Shown here piece by piece: positions 35,013-44,834 of a stretch of 64,000 bases of DNA. The DNA lies in assembly GCA_948146395.1 (NCBI GenBank), contig OX411557.1:36062077-36126076 (forward strand). The letters run 5' to 3'. The position numbers were made by a program, and so were the translations under genes. Numbering within the stretch: position 1 is the stretch's first letter; each line of letters opens with the position of its first letter. The notes under the pieces are model-generated. The model made no database searches. It was not told where the DNA came from and saw only the letters and a program-made list of their open reading frames with translations. The DNA comes from Fragum whitleyi (lineage: Eukaryota > Mollusca > Bivalvia > Cardiida > Cardiidae).

Positions 35013-35437
35013 AGTCATTGCTAGGTAAAAAGTAATAGTTGCATCAGGATTGATCTAGTCAATCAAAGGAGCCTTTTAGGCCTAAGTCCAGACAAACTAG
35101 GGATAGACTAATAGTCTATGATGTATCCCACCAACATGCTGGTTAAATTACACCAGTATTGCCCGCATATAGGCTGGTAGGGGCTTTTAGTCTATACCAG
35201 TAGCATGTGGTCGACTAAGACAATAATGTTTGGTAAGTAATTACACAAAGATTGTCTTAAAGATTGGTAACAAGGCTTTTAGTCTTGCAAAGAGGCCAAA
35301 CATTATTAGAACTTTTAGTTCGAGAGATCAGGCTTTTGGCCAGGAAACTAGTACTGGGACAAGCCACACAGACATAAGTACTTCCCACCCCAAAAGTTAA
35401 AGACTTAACCAGAACCTTTAAGAGAAAGTCGGGGGCA

Positions 35438-35642
35438 TGTTGTGACGGACAATTTCCGTAGGGTCATAGGTCACCGGAAATAGAGGTCATGACCCTAGGT
35501 GTGGCGCCAAAAGGTGATAAGTGGAACCAGTCATCCAGGTACTAGGGAGTCTTGAGGTGGTCGACCAGCTGGCGTGACGTGCATACAAGACCGGAGTCAC
35601 TCCTAACTACAACTATAGCAAACAACCTTTTGAAGGACAGAT
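35438..35642 (+). repeat. 3' LTR, first part
   Basis: Matches the 5' LTR from TGTTGTGACGG to GGACAGAT, then is interrupted by the non-LTR element. Confidence 0.88.
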
Positions 35643-37456
35643 CTTCTTGATCTTGATCTTGATTGTGTACGGCGATACATCCTTGGACATTCTTTCGCCG
35701 CGCTTGCGTCAAGTGTTGGTAATTAGAATTTGTTTTTGATATCGTGGATAAAGGTTTTAACAGGATCACTCGAGTTTGTGTAATTTTTAATTAATTCCGG
35801 TGGTAATGAATTCCAGTCCCGAATAGTATTTGGAATAAAACTTGATTTATATGTCTCTGTTCTTGCATATAAGAGGTTGAAGTGTTCAGCATGTCTTGTT
35901 TTCGAGGTACGTTTTGGTCTATTTAGTTGGTTAGTTGGTATGGAAGCATTGTTGTTTAAGCCCTTACAGAATAAAATGAGACGATTTCTCTTTCTTCTTT
36001 GTTTAAGACTGTCCAGTTTCAACGATGATAGAATGTTGGTCATAGATTCTGGATTGTAATCATAGTTAGAAGTAATAAAACGAGCAGATCTTTTTTGTAT
36101 AGTTTCTATTTTTTCTTGTAGATAAATTTGGTGGGGATCCCATGCTGCACTCGCATATTCTAACACTGGTCTGATAAGTCCTTTATATGCTTGTAGTTTA
36201 ACCTCAAGGGGACACTGGTTTAGGTTTCGTTTTAAGAGTCCAAGTGTCTTATAAGCTTTTTTGCATGTTTCTTCTATGTGTTTACTCCAGCATAAGTTGT
36301 TTGTTATGTGTACTCCTAGGTATTTAATTGACTTTAAGGCTTGTAAGGGTGTGTTCTTTAGGGTGTAGGTGTGGTTGACTGTACTCTTTTTTCTGGTGAG
36401 GGTCATAATATTACACTTAGCTGGCTGGAAACGCATTCCCCATTGGTCGGCCCAATTACCAAGCATGTTGATATCTTTTTGTAGTTCATTACAGTCTGAA
36501 TGTGAATTAATCTCTCTGTAGCATACACAGTCATCCGCGAAAAGTCGAATGTTTGATGTAATGTTACTGTCTATGTCATTGATGTGGACTAGGAATAGTA
36601 TTGGTCCTAGGACTGTGCCTTGCGGTACACCAGACTGGACAGAAGATAGGTTTGATTTGGCACCATTTACTACCACTTGTTGTTTTCTGTTAACTAGGAA
36701 AGAGTCTATCCAATTCAGTATGTTCTTTCTTACTCCGTACTTATGTAATTTGGTCTTCAATAGTTCATGAGGCACTGTATCAAAGGCTTTTTCAAAGTCC
36801 AAAATAAATATATCAACTTGTTTGTTACAGTCTATTGATTGTGCCCAGTCGTTGATCACTGTAGTAAGTTGTGTTTCACAGCTGTGATGTTTCCTAAACG
36901 CATGTTGTTTTTCATTAAGTATTTTGTGGTTTTCGAAGTGTTTCATAAGGTTTGAGCAGATCACATGTTCTAGAAGTTTGCAACAAATGCATGTCAGGGA
37001 AACTGGACGATAATTACATGGGAGTGATTTATCGTTCTTTTTGTATAGTGGGCATATATTTGCCAGTCTCCATTCCTCTGGGACTACCCCTGAGTCAATA
37101 GATTGTTGAAAAAGGTGGGCAAGAGTGTCCTTTATACTTGGGTTCAGCTCCTTTAGTACTTTAGGGTGTAACATGTCTGGGCCCATAGCTTTGGTTACAT
37201 TTAATCCATTTAGTAGGTTTTCTATTCCTTTCGGTGTGATATTTATGTTGTTCATAACTGGAAACTTGTTAGAACTGCATGAAATTGGGACAGATGTATA
37301 TTCTGTTTTTGTGAACACACTCGTAAATTGGCAATTAAGGGCTTCTGCTTTTTCATAGTCTGATTCAACTGTTGTACCAATTGTGTTTTTGAGTGGTGGT
37401 ATACCACTTTTCTCTGACTTTTGGCTACTAATATATCTCCAAAATGGTTTTGACCA
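35643..37456 (-). mobile_element. Non-LTR retrotransposon fragment inserted in the 3' LTR
   Basis: LTR sequence matches on both sides: it stops at 35642 and resumes about 37457. About seven bases present in the 5' LTR (after GGACAGAT) are lost at the junction, so insertion seems to have caused a small deletion rather than a duplication. The 3' end, read on the minus strand, carries about three copies of ATCAAG as a short-repeat tail, and the 3'UTR is only about 80 bp. Confidence 0.85.
35723..37456 (-). CDS. Non-LTR retrotransposon reverse transcriptase (5'-truncated, endonuclease missing)
   Basis: The open frame continues upstream to 37489, but its first dozen codons are antisense LTR sequence, so the true element begins near KPFWRYISSQK. 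The RT domain is complete: NYRPVSLTCICCKLLEHV, FILDFEKAFDTVPHELL, SGVPQGTVLGPILFLVHIND, the catalytic LFADDC, and a C-terminal region ending HDIKNKF. The usual N-terminal endonuclease is absent, so the copy is 5'-truncated within the linker before RT. The style is that of the Jockey/CR1/L2 group; the clade cannot be settled by eye. The frame has no stop in 588 codons, consistent with recent insertion. Confidence 0.92.
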   Translation of the reverse strand, partial: WSKPFWRYISSQKSEKSGIPPLKNTIGTTVESDYEKAEALNCQFTSVFTKTEYTSVPISCSSNKFPVMNNINITPKGIENLLNGLNVTKAMGPDMLHPKVLKELNPSIKDTLAHLFQQSIDSGVVPEEWRLANICPLYKKNDKSLPCNYRPVSLTCICCKLLEHVICSNLMKHFENHKILNEKQHAFRKHHSCETQLTTVINDWAQSIDCNKQVDIFILDFEKAFDTVPHELLKTKLHKYGVRKNILNWIDSFLVNRKQQVVVNGAKSNLSSVQSGVPQGTVLGPILFLVHINDIDSNITSNIRLFADDCVCYREINSHSDCNELQKDINMLGNWADQWGMRFQPAKCNIMTLTRKKSTVNHTYTLKNTPLQALKSIKYLGVHITNNLCWSKHIEETCKKAYKTLGLLKRNLNQCPLEVKLQAYKGLIRPVLEYASAAWDPHQIYLQEKIETIQKRSARFITSNYDYNPESMTNILSSLKLDSLKQRRKRNRLILFCKGLNNNASIPTNQLNRPKRTSKTRHAEHFNLLYARTETYKSSFIPNTIRDWNSLPPELIKNYTNSSDPVKTFIHDIKNKF

Positions 37457-37504
37457 TGCCCATGAACTAGAAGCATTACAGCAAACCACTCGGTAAACAC
37501 TTTA
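37457..37504 (+). repeat. 3' LTR, second part
   Basis: Resumes at TGCCCATGAACTAG and ends AAACACTTTA, identical to the end of the 5' LTR, followed by the GGCA duplication. Confidence 0.85.
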
Positions 37505-37560
37505 GGCACATCTTTTCTGTCCTTAATTACTTCAATATATTCAAAGTTCAAGCCAGATCA
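37505..37560 (+). repeat. tRNA-derived repeat, right part
   Basis: GGCACATCTTTTCTGTCCTTAA matches the tail of the intact copy (31235-31260), confirming where the LTR element landed. Confidence 0.6.
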
Positions 37561-37864
37561 AATCGAACAAGTTTGAGGGGCATGTTGTATATCTTTTTTA
37601 TCTAACACCCCTCGCATGGCCAAATAGAACAAAAATAAGAGAAGAATAAGAATTAGTAGCCTAGATAAACACCATGGACATAATCTTTGAGACATAAGGA
37701 GGAAGATATTAAAATTATCTTAACAACAGACAAAATACCTGCATCTTGTATGCATTAGACGCTAGATTAATAAATTCTTTGATTTTTTATAAACATTTTT
37801 AATTTGACAGCTCCGCCCTGGCGATCCGTGACACATATGTCAAACGAAATTACGATAAACATAC
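37561..37864. other. No gene seen
   Basis: Intron side of the acidic-protein exon; AT-rich with no recognised repeat. Confidence 0.35.
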
Positions 37865-38014
37865 CGTTGTGCGAATGTCTTTATTAGTTGATATTCGTCT
37901 GTGGAAAATTTTTGCTGGTTCTGGTTCACTTTCGCTGTCGGAAGATTCATCAATACCGGCATTTTCTGAATCTTTTTCGTCCGCTCTCCTGAAGCCAGTC
38001 CGGCTGGCCGCCAT
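37865..38014 (-). CDS. First coding exon of an unrecognised acidic protein
   Basis: The ATG lies in a strong context (A at -3, G at +4, followed by GCGGCC) with an in-frame TGA six codons upstream (38030-38032). Fifty codons follow: MAASRTGFRRADEKDSENAG, then IDESSDSESEPEPAKIFHRR and ISTNKDIRTT, ending ACG|GTATGT in phase 0. Residues 12-34 are rich in Asp, Glu and Ser, suggesting a disordered acidic N-terminus, followed by a basic patch (HRRIS). The surrounding 200 bp has more CpG than its AT-rich surroundings, as expected near a promoter. I do not recognise the family and cannot find the next exon; it would lie to the left. There is no signal peptide or membrane segment in this exon. Confidence 0.68.
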
Positions 38015-38665
38015 ATTTTTCCTTCTTAGTCAAGGGAGACAACTGCAGCTATTTTTTCTGATAATCAAAGTGATATGGATACTTCAAGTGGTAATTGATT
38101 GTCAGTCATTTTATCAAATTATGAATTTCTGATAAGAAACCAAGGACATAGAAATGAAACTTTACTTTTTTGACTGTTAAAAGTTGCACTCTTAAAAGAA
38201 ACTATTCAAAGTATTGAATGATTAAACCTTTGTAATTTTTCATCTGAGCAATTATTTAGCTGTGGTTGCAAAGTTTTAGTTATCAATCTTCTGAGTTAAA
38301 TTTTCTCACTGAAGCCCAAATTAATGTTTTCACTTCATATTAAACGACTGTTGGGCCCATGAAAAAATTTTGTAATCCTGTAATTTCAAAGTCCTGGACG
38401 TCAGCTGTAAACGGTTTCACCCTTATTCTGCAGAATATCATTGGATTTTTATACCAAACAAAACCCCATTTTTTTCTGACATTTGAATCAGTTTTGTTGA
38501 AGTTTTCCCACAAAGATTAAGTATTAGCTAAGATCAAACTGTATGTCCCAGTCTGTGTAGGCTGATCTAAGTCTACTTTTTTTGACAAAGCTTTGTGTTC
38601 AATAGGAATAGACCATTTTCAACTAGATAAGGTCAAGTAGGTAAATAGAGATACATTAAGTAAAT

Positions 38666-38716
38666 TGAGGGTTCAGTGCAAGACTTTACTTAGTAGAGTC
38701 TTGCATTGAACCCTCA
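38666..38716. repeat. Hairpin with 20 bp arms
   Basis: TGAGGGTTCAGTGCAAGACT (38666-38685) pairs with 38697-38716 at 19 of 20 positions, the other being a G-U pair in RNA; loop 11 bases. Confidence 0.8.
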
Positions 38717-38819
38717 TAATGTTAATTTGTTGTACCTTGTTATGGACTTTAAAAACTAAAGACAATCATAAGCAGATCCTTAAAGGGGACATTTGGTCTA
38801 CCCCTACCAAAATATATTG

Positions 38820-39572
38820 TCTCTCACAAACTTTTGCTGCAAATTTGCGGCAAATTTGCTGCTTATTCAGTTTTCGTATGCAAATGAGCTTTCTTGCAAA
38901 CAATTTGCTGCAAATTTGCAGCAAAATGTTCTCACAAACTTCCAGCAAACACCATGAAACCTTACTGCAAACTTCACACAAATATCCCCCCAAAATCCTG
39001 CAAACAATCTTTTCAGCAACTCTGTCTTTATAAAAAAGGTATTTTTTCCCTTTCTTATATGTTGCTTTTGTATTCCATTGATGATAAATGTTTTAACTTC
39101 CAATGATTTAATTTCTTTAGGTTTAAAATAAATAAAGAAATAGTGGAGTCTACAAGACTCGATTGGGGTTTTCTAGATAAGTGTTCATTTTTTTTTTATT
39201 GATTTTGAATCTGTAAATCTGAGAATTCCTTCTCAACCTTCATGAAACCATATTCACTTGTCAGAGTACACCTATGCTGAGCTTCAAGCTGTGCCTGACA
39301 TCTCTGCACTATTACCCTATATTAGTAGAAATTGAAAATCCATACCTTTTTCTTTTTGACTATTATGCTCAACCACTGGGCCATTGCGGCAGATCATTGC
39401 AAAATTTATTTTCATAATACATGTAATAAACTAATTGGCTTCTAATCTGCCACAAACTTGCTGCAAACAGTTTATGGCAACAGTTACCAGAGCGTTCTTG
39501 CAAACAGATACAGCTATCAGTTTGCAGCAAATTTGCAGCAAACTGTTCTCGCAGACAGTTTGAAGCAAGTTT
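38820..39572. repeat. Two clusters of TTTGCAGCAAA/TTTGCTGCAAA motifs
   Basis: Clusters at 38820-39015 and 39447-39572 contain many GCAAA/TTTGC words in palindromic arrangement, with a bland 430 bp between them. Possibly the two ends of one element with motif-rich termini. Confidence 0.45.
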
Positions 39573-40059
39573 GTGGCAATGATGAAGTCGTTAAATTTTT
39601 GAATGTGAGCTGTTTAGCTAAAAAAGACCATGATGCAAGGGTGAGAAGTATCAACTTACAGAGGTACTACACTATCTGGGTAAGCTGGCCAGGTTCAAAA
39701 CTTTTCCAGATAATATGTTTTCTGAATCTAGAATGAACATTTCTGTGTTGAACCTCTGGGTGACCTCTGCTGAATGGTCTGATCTCTCTTTTTTAAAAAA
39801 TTCACTGTATACTGTACCAAGATGGTATCTTTTCATGTTGGGGATGGCATATGAATCATTTACAGTTAGATTCTTTGAGCCTTTTGATGAAAGTTTATAT
39901 ATATCTTTAATTGTTTTAATGAAAATGATATACACTGTATTAGTTTGAATGGCCTGTATTCCCCTGCTGTAAACACCATTTCAGTAATAATGAAATGACT
40001 CGATCATATAAGAATAAATTCTTGATATTTCTTCCACAAGTATTTTCACACATATATAC

Positions 40060-40175
40060 AGTGTATGCTTGGATCAGAATTCACATATATTAAGGTTGAT
40101 ATTAGTCTATACTGTCTGATAAAAACATGTGTTGGCCTGTAGCAGAATATACTTGGAACAGCATGGGAAGGGTTG
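40060..40175. mobile_element. TTAA MITE relic
   Basis: GATATTAGTCTATACTGTCTGA and AACAGCATGGGAAGGGTTGA correspond to the family's right half. Confidence 0.35.
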
Positions 40176-40213
40176 ATAATTACTATTAATAGCTGTCTAA
40201 ATTTGGTAGAAAA

Positions 40214-40508
40214 CCGAGAGCACCGCTTACGAGTGCCTATGCACGGCTATTGAATGCTGTATGGTAAAAAGAAATCTACGTCAAAAAAGGGGCATGATTT
40301 GCCCAAAATGCATCTAGTTATCCCCCTTGATAGTATAGCTTGCTCTTTTGTTGGTGAACATGTGTGCCATTGAGTTTCAAGTGAATGCCTTCAGTAGTAC
40401 CAGAGATATCATAAAATCTCAAAGTTTTCACATGACAACAACAAAGATGCCAACTGCTCCAAGGTTATAGCAATACCTCCATTTTTCCTGAAAACAGCAG
40501 AGCTAAAG
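40214..40508 (+). mobile_element. Pearl-like element, AACAAGAGCACC subfamily
   Basis: GAGAGCACCGCTTACGAGTG to ACAGCAGAGCTAAAGA, with ACAACAACAAAGATGCC as a decayed microsatellite. Confidence 0.6.
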
Positions 40509-40734
40509 AAGGTTAACCCTGTTTTCAACTTTTTCTTAAATTTGACTAAAGTGATTTTTACCGAAAGGTAGCCAAACAAATTTGACTGATTTACTGCCCC
40601 TAGATCCATCGATACTATCTCTCACAGACAGCGGGATACCAGTTCACCAAACAAATCAACATTATCCCCCCTCAGCTGCGCAAGTAATAAAGAAATTGTC
40701 ACCATCCAGTCTTTTGTCTTCAAAACAACTGAAG

Positions 40735-40975
40735 TTTGATATTGTGGGTTCGATTCCCAGGCTTACACACTAACAAACTAATTGTCTTTCAGATGAGAGT
40801 TCAACCGAGGCTCTGTGTGACGTTGCTTTACATAGAGCCTTGGGGGATCTCAGCAGTAGTTTTGTCAAATATCCTTGCACTATCCCCTGTACTAGCACTA
40901 AAATAACCTTGCACTAACCATCTTCTGGAGATTTTGCTCACATGGGAATATGCTACAGTAGCTACTATAAATAGG
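40735..40975 (+). repeat. Second SINE type (tRNA-like box B plus CTCAGCAGTAG body)
   Basis: GTGGGTTCGATTCCCA is box B-like. The body ATCTCAGCAGTAGTTTTGTC, CCTTGCACTATCCCCTGTA and GCTCACATGGGAATATGCTACA recurs at 41609-41785. Confidence 0.6.
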
Positions 40976-41515
40976 CAGAAATACAATTACAATAACAGGG
41001 TTTGAAATCAACTTCTCAGAGAAAGGAGTTAAACAGACTCCCAACTTTTGAAATCTAGCAGTTCAAACTAAGGAGTGCAACATTTCGATTGAGGGGGGGG
41101 GGGGGGGGAATTATAAGATGGTTTTCTTCTAAAGAATAAGTAGATACAACCAAATGCTTTAAACCATAACTTTTGTAACAATAAGATATGGATTTTTGAC
41201 AAATAGAGTTTCTGGGTTGAAACTTGGTAAATTTAGCTGATCATCATTTTTTGGAAATTTTCTATGACCCAGGAGTCAATTGGGCTCCTAACTTGCAAGA
41301 TAAAAAGGTCAATTATGCCCACAAAATAAAGAGTCTCGGACTCCTGGACTCCCCTTAGTGTTGGACCCTTAACTGTTGCCCAATTCAGGTAATAAGGTTA
41401 TTATTTCAATTCTCCAAATGATTCAAATGGAGATTCAATATTTTTTCAATGTTTAAAAATATATCATCCAAAATAGTAACATCCTTCACAGACAAATAAG
41501 TGAGATAAATAAATT

Positions 41516-42534
41516 GAAACAAGTTTGTGTTTGTGGAACACTTATGCCACCCCAAAAGCTGTGGGTTTTTTTTAAGAAAATTTACTTTGAGAATTGATTA
41601 TCAGCCTTTTGTTTGACCTTGACACCGAGCACGTTAAAGAACCATGGTTGATCTCAGCAGTAGTTTCGTTATGTATCCTTGCACTATCCCCCGTAAAAAC
41701 TAACCGTCTCCAGAGGGTGTCGCTCATATGGGCATGTGCTACACTTGCAACGATAAACAGAAATACACACACACACCAAATTTGAGCACTGTAGTGAGCA
41801 CTGTAGTGTAGCACTGTAGCACCTAGAAGTGTTGAAGTTAGAGGAAAATAATATATTTCCAGGGATTAGAGCAAAACTATTGTAAGCACCTATATAATTA
41901 TAGGCACAAAAAGTAGTTTTGCATCAATCCCTTGATTTGCTCACCACATAAAAAGGAGTTAACATTGCATCTACAAACATATCACATAGCAAAGAATTTC
42001 TTCAGACTGTGCAGCTGCACAGGCTTGTCAGATTTTTTGCTATGTGCACATGTGAAATTGTTTTCCTCAAAATATACTGATTACACGAAACATTATTCAT
42101 TGATGATTACCAAATTTTTCGGGTATTTTGAAACCTTTGCTCAGTGTGAGTAGAATATATAAATATAAAATAAGAATAAGAACAAAATAAGATGACGGGA
42201 AAATATTCTGAAGTTTGGTAATTTCACACTGCAGTGAGATGTGCTGCCCTCTGTTGACAGCCTGAACCATTGCCCTCATTGCCCTTGGCAAAAACTTGCC
42301 CAAAATTGCAATTCTTTTTTTTAAAAAAAGTTTGACCTTTTAATTGACATTGACCTAATAAGAGGACATTGACAGATGTTTAATGAATAGAGGAATCTAC
42401 ATGCCTAGAATAGTGTTGAAGTTGGAGGAGAATGTTTCATTTCCAGATTTTGCAGACAGACGGACCAACACACTGACTGAAGGACAAACACTAGTAAAAC
42501 AATAAACCCCTGATCTATAGATGTGGGGGCATCA
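41516..42534 (+). mobile_element. Pearl-like element with nested insertions
   Basis: Outer ends AAACAAGTTTGTGTTTGTGG...CTTATGCCACCCC and GTGGGGGCATC. It contains a SINE copy, a hairpin element (41864-41933) and a diverged GACAGACGGACC tract near 42455. Confidence 0.45.
41609..41785 (+). repeat. Second SINE type, copy 2
   Basis: GATCTCAGCAGTAGTTTCGT through GGGCATGTGCTACA, ending in an ACACAC run. It is inserted in a pearl-like element. Confidence 0.6.
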
Positions 42535-42599
42535 AAAAGTGAAATAGGGTAGGAAAAGGTCTTAGTTATTGGTTTAGATGTGAAAACTGATAAAGAAAC

Positions 42600-42850
42600 A
42601 GAAATTGTCATTCATTATTCACTTTTTTCTTTAATATTTTTCATGAGTAAAATAGCAGCAAAAGTAACATATAAAACAAAATACATGTAGTTCAAAAATA
42701 AATACTTTGATAAGTTTAACAGCACAAAGGCAATATGCTCAAATCTTAAATGCAAATTTCTTTATTCAAAAATCAATACAACTTGTCATTTTCAGAATTG
42801 ATAAATACATGGATTTTTTTTAAACGAGCATGTTTGGTAACTTTTCGAAC
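42600..42850 (-). other. Possible 3'UTR/polyadenylation region (weak)
   Basis: AT-rich and free of recognised repeats, with AATAAA on the minus strand near 42760. It could be the 3' end of the ALDH transcript if a further exon exists downstream of exon 13. No coding exon was confirmed here. Confidence 0.2.
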
Positions 42851-42997
42851 GAAAACCAGGTGAAATTGTCTATTCCCGTAACCAACCTGTGCTGTGCATG
42901 AACGTAATCAGTCTCTTTTATACAAACATGTGATAGACAAGTTACTAACAGGTAATCAATAGAACACAGAAGTATGCTTCCAAAGCCGATAAATGCT

Positions 42998-44142
42998 AAA
43001 CAAGAGCTTCGCAGAGCGGCGCATATACGCCCGAAGGGGCTTGTCAGTAACCTTGGCTTGTCAGTAACGCGAGCTTAAATGATGGCTAAAAATATTGCAA
43101 ACAGACAGACAGACAACTGGTGCCATAACATTTAAATATGAAAATGTATTTAGTCCTAAGCACAAAAAGACAACATACAGAGTCATTATGGCAAGTTTCC
43201 TTTCATTCCCATCCATAATGTAGGAGAAAATGAGCTGACAAGAAATTTTGTTTTTCATCAACTCAAGGGCAGATAATCCAAGATAACTCTAGAATAACTG
43301 GAGCATTTTGAATTGAAAAGTTTTATGCAAAACTAGACATCAGAGAGTAATTGTGTCTAGTTTCAGCTCATTTCAATTAATAGTTAAGGAGGAGTTGCAC
43401 ACAAAATACAGTGATTTTCGTTTAATTCAAGGGCAGATAATTCAAGATTTCTCAGGATTGACTGGAGCAATTTGAATTTCAAAGGTCTTATGCACAACTA
43501 GACATCATAGGAAGTAAATGTGTCTAGTTTCAGCTCTTTCCCATTGATACTTTAGGAGGAGTTGCCAAAAAAAAATTGTGATTTTCATTAAATTCAAGGG
43601 CAGATAATTCAAAATTTCTCAGTAATGACAGGAGCGATTTGAATTTCAAAGGTCTTATGCACAACTGGACATAATAGGGAGTAATTGTGTGTAGTTTCAG
43701 CTTATTCCCATTGATAGTTTAGGAGGAGTTGCGCACACAAAAAACAGTGATTTTTGTTATATTCAAGGGCAGAAAATTCAAGATTTCTCTGGAATGACTG
43801 GAGCGATTTGAATTTCAAAGGTCTTATGCACAACTAGACATCATAGGGAGTAATTGTGTGTAGTTTCAGCTTATTCCCATTGATAGTTTAGGAGGAGTTG
43901 CGCACACAAAAAACAGTGATTTCTGATATATTCAAGGGCAGATAATTCAAGATTTCTCAGGAATGACCGGAGCGATTTGAATTTCAAAGGTCTTATGCAC
44001 AACTAGACATCATAGGGAGTAATTGTGTGTTGTTTCAGCTTATTCCCATTGATAGTTTAGGAGGAGTCGCGCACACAAAAAATTGCTAACGGACGGACAG
44101 ACGGACGGACGACCGAGGCCATAACATAATACGACCCTTCGG
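42998..44142 (+). mobile_element. Pearl-like element with a 168 bp tandem core
   Basis: The core phrase TTTGAATT(T/G) recurs at 43308, 43471, 43638, 43807 and 43976 (period 163-169). Start ACAAGAGCTTCGCAGAGCGG; end GACCCTTCGGGCATATAA after GGACGGACAGACGGACGG. CGCCCGAAGGGG at left mirrors CCCTTCGGGC at right. Confidence 0.82.
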
Positions 44143-44649
44143 GCATATAAAAAAAGATGTTAGCAGTCAGATAGTTGACAGTGCATTTCAGGAAAGCCCT
44201 AAATACTCACAACTACCGGTACTATGGACAGACATTTGTCAGCAAGGCAATGGCTCTAGATGGTGGTTTAGATCAGACTCCCTTCCTCATTCACTTTTGA
44301 AATATGTTAAAAAGACCAGTTGACATTGGGACGTAAGGAAGATTGGCGCCAAGTTCTAAATATGCATACACTAACAGCATCAATACATTCAACAGATTTT
44401 GGACAGAATATTTGCTAAAATTTTAATGGTTTGCAGAGGTCAATATCTGGTTCTTGGCCCTTTGTTTTGAGAGAAGTATAGCTCTATCTTTATCTGAAAG
44501 ATAGACAAAAGATTTATTTCTTGAACAACAAAAGCTATATTTCCATTTCGGGTGAATTCCTCCAGAAAATATATCTTTTGTTGTTCACTCAAGAAAAGTA
44601 AAATGATCATACGATCTATAACTCACTGGGAAATTGACCTTGTATCCCC
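44143..44649. other. No gene seen
   Basis: Low-repeat, AT-rich. A foldback TTTGTTGTTCA/TGAACAACAAA pairs 44511-44535 with 44570-44590. Confidence 0.4.
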
Positions 44650-44797
44650 CTAACCATTGTAATGCTGAACCCAAAATATCCCTGCTGTAACAGGATGTAT
44701 AGACGAAGATCAGCCTGCACATATGTGCAGTCTGATCTTAATCTTTACCACCTATTTTTCCTTTTAAAACCAGTAAAATTAATGTTAAAATTTATCG

Positions 44798-44834
<37 letters not shown>

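Larger units (their letters stand above)
31710..35437 (+). other. Non-coding, hairpin-rich interior of the LTR element
   Basis: No frame resembles a retroviral protein. CTTTTAG occurs at least 12 times, nearly always with complementary flanks forming a stem capped by TTTTA. Best examples: 31955-31980, 31981-32002, 32714-32732, 32985-32999, 33221-33239 (7 bp perfect), 33878-33909, 34037-34053, 35174-35200 (10 of 11 paired), 35271-35287, 35309-35321. Other stems: 31865-31884, 32735-32752, 34080-34140 (12 bp), 35103-35119. A 19-base G run lies at about 33643-33661. Confidence 0.75.
31450..37504 (+). mobile_element. Gag-pol-less LTR retroelement (interrupted)
   Basis: Two direct LTRs bound a 3.7 kb interior. 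The 4 bp GGCA before 31450 is repeated at 37505-37508, and the flanks join into one tRNA-derived repeat whose uninterrupted relative lies at 31163. TTTGGCGACGAGG follows the 5' LTR, where a primer-binding site is expected; a purine tract AAGAGAAAGTCGGGGG precedes the 3' LTR. The interior has no gag, protease, RT or integrase frame on either strand although the LTRs are almost identical, so the element is non-autonomous by design rather than decayed. Superfamily unknown; a Ty3/Gypsy-type parent is plausible from the duplication size. Confidence 0.85.

Noticed and set aside
31710..35437. CTTTTAG words as a series of 3' splice sites
   Set aside because: They have no upstream pyrimidine tracts or coding sequence after them, and the complementary flanks are better explained by hairpins.
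35542..35769. Minus-strand 75-codon frame beside the RT gene
   Set aside because: It crosses the LTR and the RT 3'UTR in another frame; it is a shadow.
37252..37551. 99-codon minus-strand frame at the RT 5' end
   Set aside because: It spans LTR, repeat and RT element in a frame different from the RT frame.
42815..42841. Candidate last ALDH exon (minus strand, LPNMLV or VTKHARL)
   Set aside because: The AG has no pyrimidine tract and the residues do not resemble the conserved ALDH C-terminus.
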